From Paragorgia papillata (taxonomy: Eukaryota; Cnidaria; Anthozoa; Scleralcyonacea; Coralliidae): 64,000 bases of DNA. The stretch lies in the NCBI GenBank assembly GCA_035771165.1, contig JAWNZC010000109.1, forward strand, positions 1 through 64,000, read 5' to 3'. Below the pieces are notes generated by a model, which was given only the letters and a program-made list of their open reading frames with translations, was not told the origin of the DNA and did no database searches. The translations under genes were made by a program, and so were the position numbers. This document shows, piece after piece, positions 10,560-22,004 of the stretch; the stretch's first letter is position 1; every line of letters starts with the position of its first letter.

Positions 10560-11766
10560 GAGCGTCTTTTGATGACGATCTTCGGGAATTAGTCGGAGAG
10601 CTATCGGTTATGACGTATTACACGGGGGGTTGAGTAACAGCTAGGGTTGGGGGGGAAAGTTAGGGTTAGGAGGTCTCAAAGGAGCCTGAGACGAATGAAG
10701 GCCGCGACGCGGTTTCGCTATGGTAACACTGCTAATGACCTTCTCGCCCAGAGTTGCCCAAGCGCTTAATCCTCGTAATGACCCCTAATGAGTTTCTCTT
10801 TTGTCTCCTGCACGTGCACTGAGAATAAATATGCAAATATCACACTTAGTAACAGAAAGCGTAGCAACGCTTTCAAAGTAATAAATCGCTTTGCCTTTAT
10901 ATTTCGACACTTAAAATCGTTCTTTTCACGACTTCTCGAAGTGATTCCTCATCTCAAAATATATCTTAAATTCTTCTTACTATATCTTGGACTTGCTTTA
11001 TAAACGAGGGTTTTGTTAGCAATGATTCTAGATGACTTACTCTGTTTGAATATTTAGGTTCTAATATAATATTCATAGCTTATTCAAATAATATTCGAGC
11101 TAAGTTATCTCAGCCAATTCAGCCATTTAGATTGCTCCAAACTCTACATATTCCTCCAGCCAAGGTTTCAGATAAAAAATATAAAGTGTCTCTATCAATT
11201 TCTCTTTAGTTCCTTGGGAAGAACGTCTATTTTGTTAAAGTTTACTGTACGCATGCTCTGTGCACACCTACAGGTCCCACAACTGTTTGACTATCAGTAG
11301 GGTAAAGTGTATAAATGAAAAGGTAATTACTATTACTTATAAGAGATGTAAGTCCATTGCCTTTTGACAATGACATAACTTTGGAAATTAGTCGGTGAGC
11401 TATCGGTTATGACGTACTACACGGGTGGTTGAGTAACAGCTAGGGTTTGGGGGTTGGATAAAAATTAGGGTTTAGAGGGTCCCAAAGGAGCCTGAGAAAT
11501 AATTAAGCATAACTAATGAGATTAGGGTTAGGAGGTCCCACAGGAGCCTGAGAATGAATAAATAATAAGTTGAATATTTAATGAGGGAATGGGGTTGAGT
11601 AAACAGCTAGGGTTTGGCGCTAATGACGTAACGCGCCGCTATAAAATGAATAACTAATGAGATTAGGGTTAGACGGTCTCAAAGGAGCCTGAGAATGAAT
11701 AAGTAATAAGTTGAATATTTAATGAGGCGGCATCCCTTTGGTCCCTATATGGGGGGTATTACTACT
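10560..11766 (-). repeat. Right terminal inverted repeat of element A
   Basis: It matches the element B arms over most of its length: GAGAGCTATCGGTTATGACGTA, TACACGGGGGGTTGAGTAAC, AACGCGCCGCTATAAAATGAA and the end GGGGGGTATTACTACT. Blocks beginning TAATGAGATTAGGGTTAG are repeated three times in 11510-11720, so the distal part has expanded in tandem. It contains a perfect hairpin GAAAGCG-TAGCAACGCTTTC at 10855 and a short open frame at 10788-11003 (separate entry). Confidence 0.85.
10788..11003 (+). other. Recurrent short open frame within terminal repeats
   Basis: A frame starting MSFSFVSCTCTE occurs here and in element B at 34213-34401 (-) and 36284-36472 (+). A copy with an altered start is at 36800-37045 (+). 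Reading-frame continuity may simply reflect recent common ancestry of the repeats. The sequence between is Lys/Phe-rich without a known motif and covers the GAAAGCG hairpin. Translation is unproven. Confidence 0.3.
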
Positions 11767-11889
11767 GCCACTATTTTTCTTCTCCGATCCTCCTCATCTC
11801 ATAAAAAAATTACGAAATAACATTAACAGCAGTGGTTTTAAAGAAAACAACGCTCGTTATACACGAAGTCTTCTCTTGAACTGAAAATA

Positions 11890-12992
11890 CATTCTTTGGG
11901 ACCACATATACTCTGTTTACGCCAGGGAGAAACGTAGGCACCTTTACGTCACAGACCTACGTAAGTCGCATGTGGACATCGACAGCATCAGTAAAATGAG
12001 GGTCAAACTAGCCGTTCAAACTCTTTCCACGAAAGTGGCACAGGAGATGGAGATGTGCCAAAACGAAGCTACCGAGCAGACCCAGAACTACATTAAAATG
12101 TGCGAAAAGTTTTGGAACGTACGTTTTTAATGACTGCAAGCCTATTGACACAGTGCAGGACCAAAGGATAACAGAACTCGAGACGGTTGTCAACTTTTTT
12201 GAAGAATGGAGGATCTGGCTAACTCGACAGTTTAAAACTAAGTCAGAACAATCAAAGCACTTCATTTCATGGCGAACCAAATTTGACGTCGAAGTAAGTT
12301 CTACGCATCTTAGAATTTTTTTTTTTAGAATTTGCACCAGAGAATTTGCACCTTTCAAAATAGTAGGACATACAATTATAACCGATTTCACTACGAAATC
12401 TATGATTCGTAATAACTAATAAGCCCCCTCTCTATTAACGCCCCGCTCTTTAGGCCCTGGATTTAAATAGCTTAAATATAAATAGAATTTTTAAATAGAA
12501 TTTAAATATAAATTTTTACGGTGATATCGATTTGTTTACATTTTAATGAATTATTAACATCCTAATTATTTAAATTAATTAGGGTACAGTCGATGCTTTG
12601 AAGGAACTACTGAAGTACATAAAAACTGAAGCTTTTGTCCATAAATATGGTGACAAGTTATACCTAAATTTAAGTAGGATCAACCAAGATCTCGTTGAAT
12701 CGTTTGGGTTTTTTTTCATGTCAACGGCAAATGTGTGGTGGAACGCAGAATATGACCGCGTACGCGTATGGTTACAATTATCAACAGCCTGACCTGTCTT
12801 CATTCCTCGAGATTATTGATTAAAAAACAGACTAACGTATATGAGGTTGAAGAATCCCTCCCGTATTTAAAGGAAGATGAAAAAACTGCCCAAACGAAAA
12901 GCCAACGATTCTATTTGGGAAACTGTTTCAATGGTTTATTGAAATCTAATTATTTTTATAAAACATTTCAATTACATTTGATAAACAAATAA
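11890..12992 (+). pseudogene. P-element-like transposase fragment
   Basis: Part 1, up to about 12293, reads SISKMRVKLAVQTLS, then CKPIDTV, TELETVVNFFEEW and SEQSKHFISW across a small frameshift near 12127. A GTAAGT donor at 12294 and an acceptor ending TTAATTAG near 12582 bound an intron. Part 2 continues with the KTEAFVHKYGDKLYLNLSR type of sequence and a region where out-of-frame CGGTQNM-like codons follow a T-run expansion at 12700. These blocks belong to the P-element/THAP9-type transposase family (RNase H-like core and C-terminal part). The N-terminal THAP finger is not seen. The copy is dead through indels and is 5' truncated against element A. Confidence 0.72.
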
Positions 12993-13035
12993 ATAAATTG
13001 ATTAATTATTTATTTAGCACTGCTACCTTTTACAC

Positions 13036-13291
13036 ATTAATTGACGGTACGGAAAAAGATGGCGACGGTACATTTAACCACATGCTTTGCGACCTCAAAT
13101 CACCTCAAATAACAACTAAACATTGTTTATCATAAAAAATGGTTTAAGTAAGCAAGAACTTCATTCGTAACAAGGTTGATCGTTTTAAAACCATACCTTC
13201 GAATAATTCTGCAAAGAAATAATATTTACTGCACACAAAGGATTGTGGGTAAATGTACAAGTCGCCATCTTTTTCGGTACGATCAATTACA
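13036..13291. mobile_element. MITE with TIR TTAATTGACGGTACGGAAAAA
   Basis: The left end TTAATTGACGGTACGGAAAAAGATGGCGAC (13036-13066) is the inverse of the right end, GTCGCCATCTTTTTCGGTACGATCAATTA (about 13262-13291). The element is about 255 bp and non-coding. A second copy of the right two thirds is at 57010-57190, with its other end at 54253-54276, split by the foldback element 54283-57003. Confidence 0.8.
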
Positions 13292-13464
13292 TTTTTCTGC
13301 TACATACAATCAATTTAACTTATATTATTCATAATTTAAAAATTAAATTATATAATTGATATATATGATAGATATTTATTGTAATTATACTGTAATTAAC
13401 TACATTGTGAAAGAAGTAAAAATTTACTATAGCATAAAAAACATCTATAACATACTGTTCAGAA
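13292..13464. other. AT-rich spacer
   Basis: Low-complexity AT-rich DNA. I see nothing codable. Confidence 0.5.
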
Positions 13465-15870
13465 AGAATGAAAATGATAGAGCAAGATCATTCATTAGCT
13501 GTTGACAATTCAGACCTACCGACGAATCTGAATTGGTTTAAACACACCAAAAAAGGATACGAAAATTACTGACAATCAAAGTTCTTGAAAGAATCACTGT
13601 TTATAGCAGAAAACAGAGTAAATACTGAATCAGAGATTGCAAAATAAAGTTAAATGCAAGTGAAAGAAATGTTCAAGTAGTATTTGATTTCCTAAAAGAA
13701 GTATCTAGAGGTTTATCTTAGTTTGCTATATGAATGTCGAGAGCAAAAAGTTCCGTTCAAAGAAAAGGATGATTATATCAGCGATTCAAATAGAACAGTT
13801 AATTCATTGGTCAATAACAATGTAAGAAATTATGAATGTTTGAAAGTTTTCAGACAAAATTTTGAAGATTCAGTTTTCATAGCTACAGTACAATAATTAT
13901 GTTTTAACTGAGATTTTACAACCTCTACTGAGACACTGAACATTTTAACAACTTGTAAGGAAGAGAATACTTATATTCTGTAGACATATCTTGGACACAG
14001 CATGTAATAGTCGACCAGGAAGGCTTCGTCAATCTACAATCGTTGACAAAATGGTTGGCACACATTACACGTTTAGCAGGTGCGGACCGCCCTTCCCCCA
14101 TTTCATCGTAATGGGAGCAACATTGAGACGGGGGATGGGGGGAAACAGAGGTTAAATTAAAATTTTCCAGCAATATAGGACTTTAACACAACTCCGCTGT
14201 GTCGTGCCAACGATTTTTGTCAATGATTGTAGCTATGATATTCTTTCAACTGTTGATAAAAATAAGCATGTTTAGTAAGTACTTACTAAAAATCAAATAC
14301 AGAATGAGAAGAAAGAAATAGAACAATTTTGACCAGGATATCTCACTAGTGAGCAAAGCAAACAAATGAGATATCCCATTCAACATACATGTACTGTGTA
14401 TAATTGGAATTAGCTGGAAAGTAACTTCTACCAACAAAGAATCAGAGTAAGTTGTAAGACTAACTTACCTTATCAGGAAAACTAATAATCCAATCTTTTC
14501 CATCTGCATTGTGTTTCAGTAGCACATCAATTTGCCTCTTCACTCTTTCCAGAAAAGCTGGGTAACCCCAATGACTTTAAAATTCTCGAAATTTCTCTTC
14601 CTTGCAAGTTGTTAAGAATGTTTGGTGCCTCGGGAGGGTTTGCAAAAACCTCAGTTAAAAACATAGCTACACAAGTTGAATCTTAAGAATTTTGTCTGAA
14701 AACTTCCAAACATTTATAATTTCCCACTTCCTTCTCTGTTGGTTGTTTCTTGACTTTCTTAGCTGATTTTGTTTTAATTAATGACTGTCTAAATGACGAG
14801 CCTTGCTTCTGGGCTTTCAACTGTAGTTGCTCCCTGATGATCTGTTGTTTGGATTTCACAAACATGGATACAATTCTTTGCAGGATCAGTACACGAGCTG
14901 CCATAAAAATTTCATCTTCATCTCCACAAAGTACTTTTGCACCACAATTCACTCCTTTCACTCAAAACGTGCAGGCAGTGTTTGAGTATGTCTTTATCTG
15001 CAAGGCCAACTTTAACAATGTTTTCAACTGCTGTGTGCAAATAAACAAAGAACTGAACAATCTCTGTGGAGGGAATGAATAAAAATTTACCAGGTTGTAC
15101 AAGCTTATCTTCTCCTAAACGCTTTATCTAACCCATGACATACTGTCTTTGAACTTCAATGCATTTGTTGTTTGTTTTTGATAATTGAATTTTACAAGTT
15201 TGTGGGCCATCTTTGAATGTATCTCTAACTCGTTTGCATACCCAACCAGAATGTTCCTTAATAGCTTGCAGTTCGATATTTTCAACTGACGATGTACTGG
15301 ATTTTGTTGGACATTCAGTATTGTTATTGACAGATGGATTAACTGCTTCACTTGAATCACCCAAACCGCATGGGATTGATATAATAGCAAACAATTCCAA
15401 AAGTGTTGAAGAATGTGGTTCAGAACGACATCATTTTGACTGGACGTTGATTCCAAATCACAAGAGATGAGTAAAGAACACCAACACCGAAGAAAGGACA
15501 CATTATTTGAAAGAGACGTAAAGTTTCTTTCGAGCTCTATCATCTTTTTCTTCGAACACTTAATCTTCTCGACATTCATATAGCAAACATAAAAAGCTGT
15601 AGATACCTCTTTTAAGAAATTAAGTACCACTTGAAGATTTCTTTCACTTGCATTAAAAGTTTTTTTGCAATCTCTGATTCAGTAGTTTCAGTATTTACTC
15701 TATTTTCTGCTACAACAGTGATTCTTTGAATTCTTTCAAGAACTTGGCAGTAATTCTCGTATCCTTTTCGCGAGTTGATCCTATTCATATTAGTCGATAA
15801 AACCAAATGGTCAACAGCTAATGCATTTTCATCTTCCTCAATATCTTCACTGAATAAAGCATCGTACACA
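13465..15870. repeat. Inverted duplication of an unrecognised gene fragment
   Basis: The sequence at 13465-13970 (+) is the reverse complement of 14597-15870. Examples are AAAGGATACGAAAATTACT against the complement at 15750, GTAAATACTGAATCAGAGATTGC against 15665-15705, and AACAACTTG-AAGGAAGAGAA against 14597-14620. The left copy lacks about 750 bp present on the right. The spacer between arms contains the TA-target MITE at 14037-14229. Confidence 0.8.
14037..14229. mobile_element. TA-target MITE (mariner-like), 193 bp
   Basis: TA is followed by CAATCGTTGACAAAATGGTTGGCAC at 14037, and the inverse, GTGCCAACGATTTTTGTCAATGATTG, is followed by TA at 14230. The ends match the smaller MITE at 22872-22953 (CAATCCTGGACAAAATTGTTG), so both belong to one family. 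It is non-coding. Confidence 0.75.
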
Positions 15871-15899
15871 TCCGAAAGAGAAAACGACATAATTTTCAA
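14683..15899 (-). pseudogene. Unrecognised decayed gene, right-arm copy
   Basis: Three - strand frames (15612-15899, 15124-15630, 14683-14961) overlap or follow one another and look like one gene split by shifts. The first has an acidic start (SEDIEEDEN) and helical polar sequence (LLMQVKEIFK). The last is basic and Gln-rich (KSKQQIIREQLQLKAQKQ), as in a coiled coil. The shorter mirrored copy at 13465-13970 preserves parts of the first and last segments. I do not recognise a family. Confidence 0.4.
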
Positions 15900-16058
15900 T
15901 AAATATTCAACTCTTCGACTATTTGTCCACCATTTCTTTTTTTTAAATAAACAAAAAATTACAAATATGCGCGGGGTACGCGCATCACACGTAGATCAGG
16001 GCTCCCATTGCCGTTTCCCCGCCCGTGTTTTATAGCGCCCTGATCTAACCATTGAGCT

Positions 16059-16243
16059 TACTGCTATGTGCAAGTATGATCATGATATTATGTTAATGTT
16101 GTAGTGCATGTTGTTAAGAGAAGAGAGAAATACACTAGCTCGGATATGAGAATTGAGTGTAAAATGTAAATGTTCAAAAAAAAATTTTGAGTTCACAACC
16201 TTCTGATCGCTGGTAAGACACTCTAACCATTGAGCTACTGGGC
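16059..16243 (-). repeat. tRNA-like tandem repeat unit 1 (5' part, interrupted)
   Basis: It runs from CTGCTATGTGCAAGTATGAT to GAGCTACTGGG and resumes at 22735 with ACTCAGATGATTTG. Comparison with units 2 and 3 (GAGCTACTGGGACTCAGATG at 23078) shows that the 6.5-kb transposon 16244-22734 sits inside it. The - strand carries an A-box-like AGCTCAATGGTTAGAG. The B-box region is degraded. Confidence 0.85.
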
Positions 16244-16381
16244 ATGGCCAGAAATCGCGGACATTTGAGTCAGCGTTTTCCTAACAGCGGGTTATCGCAT
16301 AAATCCTAAGCGCTACGTTCTATCCCCTTATAACCCCTTATATCCTTCGTCGTCAACAGTTCTCAATATATAGTTCTCAAG

Positions 16382-17631
16382 ATGGCGGCTAGTTTAAAAC
16401 GTGCTTGTGCGAATATGGACTATAAACAGCTAAATTCGTTTTCGTCGGCGGTCCTGTACGATTCAGTACCAAAAAGAAACAAGGCATCCAAATTTTATGA
16501 GGTAGAGAGGGTGATAACGAGGCGACGTGTTCGTTATGTAAGTATTTATTAATTTATATAAACATTGTATTGAATTTGTTTTGATTTTTTTAAATATTAA
16601 ATGATTTAAATCGATTTATCGGCATATAAACAGTCATAACTCGGTCAAGTGTCTCAGTATAGTCCAAAGTTTACATTCCCACCTCGGATTGTTAATCTTA
16701 TATGACTCAAATTTGTTTTTGCAGGACCACGAGTATTTGATAAAATGGCGTGGATGGTCGTTGGAATTTTGTTCGTGGGAAACTTCGACAAACCTTACTC
16801 CGGATTTATTAACGTATGTAGTATCACTAGTAGTCTAGTATGGACCATACCGTTTTATTGACGCACCCCCACCCTGGGTTGACTGTTGGTCCCTTACTCC
16901 CTTTGGGATTAAGATGTTAGTCTACACTCTACCCAGTATATTGTTAATGACCTTTGGCCATAAAAAAACTACAAACCCTGGATGTTTTTTCAAGCCCTAT
17001 GCCCTTACCCACTAGGATATTATATACTGCAAGACCCTTTCCCCAAACCCAGATGATGTTCTTGTGCTTTTCTTCTTGTGCTTTGTTGGCATTAATAAGA
17101 TGAGTTCTGGTGCAAACTGTAATTTTATGGCATTCTATATGGCATATCTAAAATGTATTTTAATATGTTTCTTAAAAAATGATTTAATTTTGTTTCCCAA
17201 TTTGCAGTAGCTACGATAAACCAGTGGTAGCGGATGAGAGGCTCCAAGTGGCATCCCTTCAATTTTCTTGCGGGGTCACTAGTGCCCTCAGAAGCCTGCG
17301 ATCAGCACCTGTGTATGTCAACATCGACTTAGATGTTTGGAGACATACGATGTCTGGAAAAGGAGTTCCCTCCGAACACCGTGGGCATAATTTATTTGAC
17401 AAGAGTGATTTTAACAGATTCAAATACCTTCCTGACAATTGGTGGTACAACCTGGATGGAGCTGGAAATGGCATTTCGGTTGACTTCCCTTTGAAGGCCA
17501 AACCGGTGTTATCTTGGTCACCAAAAACATTTTTAAAGAAAAATGGTGGTATGGTCGAGGCAAAAAGATATCCAATTGAAAAAGTCTGTCTCACTATTAT
17601 TAGAAAGTCTTGTACTGCAGAACAAATTTAA
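16382..17631 (+). CDS. Chromodomain protein of the 16.2-22.7 kb transposon (222 aa, 3 exons)
   Basis: Exons 16382-16537, 16725-16813 and 17208-17631 join in frame with GT-AG introns (GTAAGT...GCAG and GTATGT...GCAG). The start ATGGCGGC follows the TIR by about 115 bp. Residues about 40-82 form a chromodomain: FYEVE, then YLIKWRGW and CSWE supply the aromatic cage (Tyr, Trp, Trp) that reads methyl-lysine on histone tails, followed by NLTPDLL. The 140-residue C-terminal part (residues 83-222) contains WWYNLDGAGNG and ends CTAEQI, with no domain I recognise. Chromodomains in transposons, as in chromoviral integrases, can direct insertion to heterochromatin. Here the domain is a separate protein, which could tether the transposase. 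That role is inference. Confidence 0.82.
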
Positions 17632-18105
17632 TTATTCAAATAACACTTCATTTATTGGTTCCAATCAATGGAATATTTATATTTTAGCTGAATATTGCAA
17701 CAGAATTTTGTAGGCTGCTTGAACATTGAATCGAATGATAATTTAATTTAACTTTGCATATCCTGTTAGGAGGTAATCAACTATACTAACACTTGTAATG
17801 TAACATGCTACATATTATATAATAATTATCAAAAATATCAGAAATGGGTCATAATTAATAGGGAACATGGACAATTTAACATAGATCAGGTCTTGAAATA
17901 CAATATTTAAAAGTACTTGACATTTCATGCAAAGGCCTTTTGAAGGCCTTCGCTCAAAATGCCGTTATACACTATTTTATCCAGTCTGACATGCACTATT
18001 AATTATGACCAGTCATTAGTATATTTATATATTTAGGTAATATTTATGTCAAAAACTAATATAGGTATTTACAAATTACAATATTTACAAACTATATGTT
18101 CATGC

Positions 18106-21100
18106 CTAAATGTTGTTTGGTTGGTTCTCCTTATTTTTTAAGCTATCTGTAAGGAGCTCCTTCAATTTCTTTAAGCTCCTGAGTTTTGTTGTAACACCCA
18201 AATCTTTAAGTTTTTGTTTGACTTCATTTGTAGTCAATGAGTCAAGGTCAATTTCCAGTTCTGTTTCCTCATTGTTTTGTGTGGACAGACGGAGCCTCTT
18301 TGAACGACTTTCCTTTATCAAACTTTCCCAGTAATTTCCGTCCTTTTTGTTATAGTTCCTTGTTAGTCGTTCACAGTTTGACAAGTGCTCGATCCGTTTT
18401 CCAACAAGAAGGACATCTGTTGGAGCGTCCCATTTGTTCGATCTTTGTAGATGGACTCGTCTACAGTCGTCATTGAGTTTTTCCACACCTATCAGCAAAT
18501 AATGTAAATTAGATTATAATAAAATAATGCACTATATATACACCATTATCACCTTTTCCAACAAACATGTAGTACCTTGGCCAGTAAATTTCTTTATCCC
18601 TTTATGGATTTGAATAAAACGCGGGACATGGTAAACCATGGCATGCATGTACGGAGTGATCCTGGGAGGCTCATATCCCATGTTCTTTCCATTCAATGAC
18701 AGGAACAATTTAACCCAATTCACAGCCTAAAATGACAAATATGGTACTTAATTTCTTTGTTGCCTTATTTATTATTTTAATCTGAAAACATATACTTCTG
18801 AAACGTACCTTGCCAAAGTATTCATTTGTTTGTTCTTCTGTTGGATCAAGAATCCCCATTATTTCATAAATTTCATTAAATTCCTAAAAAATAGAAGTGA
18901 GCAAATATTTCAACCAAAAGATGTACACACTCGCAAGTCACAACAGACCAAAACATTTCCAAATCCACAATTAGTACCTGCCAGATTCTAACAATTGTCC
19001 CACTTGTATCATCTGGTAAAATTGTAGACAGCTTATTTGGCAAAGTCTTTAGGAGCAGGCGCTTGTCTGACCCCATAAGACTTGTGAAGTCATACAGGCC
19101 ACTACCACCTCTGCCATCTGCTTCAACTTTCTCCCAGACATTGAAAGAGATGCCACAACTTCGAATAGTCTTAACTAAGGCATCCAAATTCTTGTTTGAC
19201 CTATCCATTGGTCGTTTATTCAAGTTTTCCTTCCTGTCCATCTCTATTGCATTTACAACCAGATTTTTGGTCAGCTTGTCTATAAAAGTATATACAAATT
19301 TTTACAAATTAATTTCATTTACATTGAAGCAGAGATGCCAGAACATTTATATAATAATAATTTAATAATACTTTTAATAACAATTAAATACGATTTATTG
19401 GCAATACATCCACACAGTGCCTCTTCGCTTGCCAAATAGCTACATCAATGCAAATATAACTAAGCATTATAAAAATAGGCCAAACTAATAACTCTTCAAT
19501 GTTAACGCTCTATATACAATATGTCCCTCTGATCAAAGTATCTAAACCATGCCTCACCTGTAACACGCAGCATCAAATGAAGTTCGTCCAACACTACATT
19601 ACAAAGAGGAATATTCAAGAGAGGCTTGAATTCACAAGAAAACTTTTTCTTCAACACACAATCAACTATGTCTTCAATGCTCCTTGACAAGTTTTTTTCC
19701 CAATAAAAATCTTGGTGCTTCGACACATCATATCTAAACGTTTTAAGCAGTTAGACAACAAAATCCCCAAAAGGTACATAATGGCATACAAGTTTGCAAT
19801 ACAGTACTTGTAGTAACTGAATAATAACATACCTATCTCTCTTATGAATCTTGCACCATATGCATGCATAATCAGATGTTGCGCCCTTCATCCCCATCAT
19901 TAGAAGCAAAAACTAAAAATAATAAGTGGCAAGAAATGGAAAAATAATTTTTCTAAATAATTCTGCCAACCCAGCACATATAATAAATGTGACCTGTGCA
20001 AATATTTACATTACCTTGTAATCTCCTCCAAGATAAACTTCCACTGGAATATCGGTGCCATTTAGAACAAGCTTTTTACTTTCAACCAATTTGTTGACTT
20101 GCTTAAATATGGCTGAGCAAGAACTTTTGAGCAACTTGTATGACTCTTGACCTTTTATAATGGCAATAGTGTGGTTACCTATCAAATAAATAAAAGAAAT
20201 TATCAAAATATTATTGTGAAACAATTTTAAGTATTTAACCCGGACGTAGAGGGATGTTCAGCTCAGGGTTAAGACTATATAGCCATCAAACCCCTGAGCT
20301 GAACATCCCCCACGCCTGGATTAAATTGTCACCCAATATTGATTCAACATAAATTTACACCCAATGTTCAACTTTGAAAATTTCAAATTATTGTATCGGT
20401 CATACCTTTTGATGACATAACATCTTTTTTGTTGTTCAATATCGAAAATGATATGACAACAAAATTTGTCAATCACGACATCTTTGCACCGTCCCCAGAT
20501 ATTTTAACATTTAATTTAAAACCAGGATCTGTCACATTGATGGTGCCCTGTTTTATCTAAAAATAGAAATATAAAGATGAACATGATACCTTTAACCTTT
20601 AGGCTTAGTAAAATGGTTGCAACATTGGAGTGCAACAACATTTAATGCTGTGGCAATAAAATATTTTGTGGAAGTTTAACTTCATTTGAACTTGATGCAA
20701 CAACTTGCGATATGATGACATTGTTGATATAATTATGTAGCTGACCCCAGGTAGATAATATGGTGATTGATTTAGGCTGACTAGGTGGGGTCTTATTTGA
20801 TTGTCCAGTATAGCTGTTCCCACAGAATGTCAAGCCATTGCAACATTTTGATGCACCAATGTCGCAAGTGAAGTTGCATCGAAATGTTGGAAAAGGTTAA
20901 AGGTTGAGCAAGTTTGTATTAATATTTATTTCAACTTACCATGTTCTGGACAACTGATTCCAATTCAGAAATGAAGTCCAGTTGCGCCCCCTGTGCTGTG
21001 CCTGGAGTGCGGACAATATGACTCATCTTATTTTCTTCATCTTTACATTGTTTGATCAGGTATGATCTTGGCAACCCTTGACACATCATTGTCAACTCGT

Positions 21101-22004
21101 GATATGCCGCATCTCCAATACAAAATTTGTCAAGGATGAAAAGGATACTTTTCACATCCCGTTGATCTTCCTCTGACAAATCCTTATAACCTCGTTTCTC
21201 CTTTGGTTGGTATGACAAGGTGCGCTGTGTACCTTTCTCGTCAACAAAGCTGACTTCCTGAATGTCCAAGCCAAATGTTTTTGAGAACCATAACGCTTTC
21301 TCTGTGTGGGTCTTCAATTTGGACAGTTTTCGTCTTTGCTGCCGTTCGGTTACCTCTGTGATCTTCCTTCCATCATTTTCAAATTGGAGATTCTGGCCAA
21401 GTTTCTCTACATAGTCCTTTAGGCCATTGTTTTGAGAGATTAATTCCTCCATTTCCCTTTGGGTATTGCAGAGAACCTCAGTTTTCGCTTGATCAGCCAC
21501 TTTTGCTTCAGACAAGGACTTGTTCAGTTCTTGATTTTCCTTATCCATCTTTTCCCACTTTATTCTTTCTGTTGCCAAGGCAGATTCCACTTCACCAACC
21601 GTTACCACTTCATTCAACCTCAGGGCCAGATGTAGGTCTTTCTGGCAAAGCTTTTTATAGGCTGTACCATTTTTTCCAACAAATTTCACCTTGATTTCCC
21701 TGCACGCTTTCTCCAGGCGTTGCTCCACACGCTGGCATTTCTCCTTCACTCTGTAGCCACAATTCGGGTACAGGAAAGTATTCAGCAATTGTGTATAGCT
21801 GCATGGTGTTGAAAGCGAGGCTTTCCTTCTGGCATCTCCCCATTTTCGTAAGTTTTCATAAGGCAAATGGACAGTGAGAAATATCTCTTTGTCTGTGACA
21901 CATTGCTTATTGGCATGAGTGAGACAATGCTTCGTATCTATCCGAACACGATCTTTAAATCTTTCCCAGCTCACGATCTCTCGAAGGTTTATTCCCTCCG
22001 ACAT
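18106..22004 (-). CDS. DDE-type transposase, 9 exons, one internal stop
   Basis: Exons on -: 22004-20940, 20556-20406, 20178-20015, 19912-19833, 19733-19558, 19279-18978, 18883-18809, 18726-18576 and 18488-18106. All introns are GT-AG, and the exons sum to 2547 nt, 849 codons in one frame. The sole defect is TGA at 20475-20473 (codon 383), one step from CGA and typical of CpG decay. Residues about 150-215 are a predicted coiled coil. Candidate catalytic residues are D377 (SGDGAKMS), D458 (LGGDYK) and E724 (TGQGVEKLND). Accessory motifs are C477-x2-C480 and D536-x2-H539 (LDELHLMLR). A SAP-like DNA-binding segment lies near residues 805-835. The order D, D-CxxC, DxxH, E resembles Transib/RAG1 and related transposases. 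An intron-borne repeat occupies about 20590-20905. Confidence 0.78.

Larger units (their letters stand above)
37..11766. mobile_element. Polinton-like element A, palindromic interior
   Basis: The ends read AGTATAATAGACCCC on the left and, inverted on the right, AGTAGTAATACCCCC. The flanking hexamers are CCCACT (31-36) and GCCACT (11767-11772), one mismatch. Termini starting AG and a 6-bp target duplication are Polinton/Maverick hallmarks. The terminal repeats are shared with element B (33761-37605), which has a perfect duplication. Inside lie a packaging-type P-loop ATPase, a RING-type protein and a Cys/His-rich small protein. I see no family B polymerase, integrase, protease or recognisable capsid gene. 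At 11.7 kb it is short for a full Polinton and looks like a rearranged, non-autonomous derivative. The gene set also resembles adintovirus-like relatives, and I cannot separate these names from the sequence alone. Confidence 0.72.
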
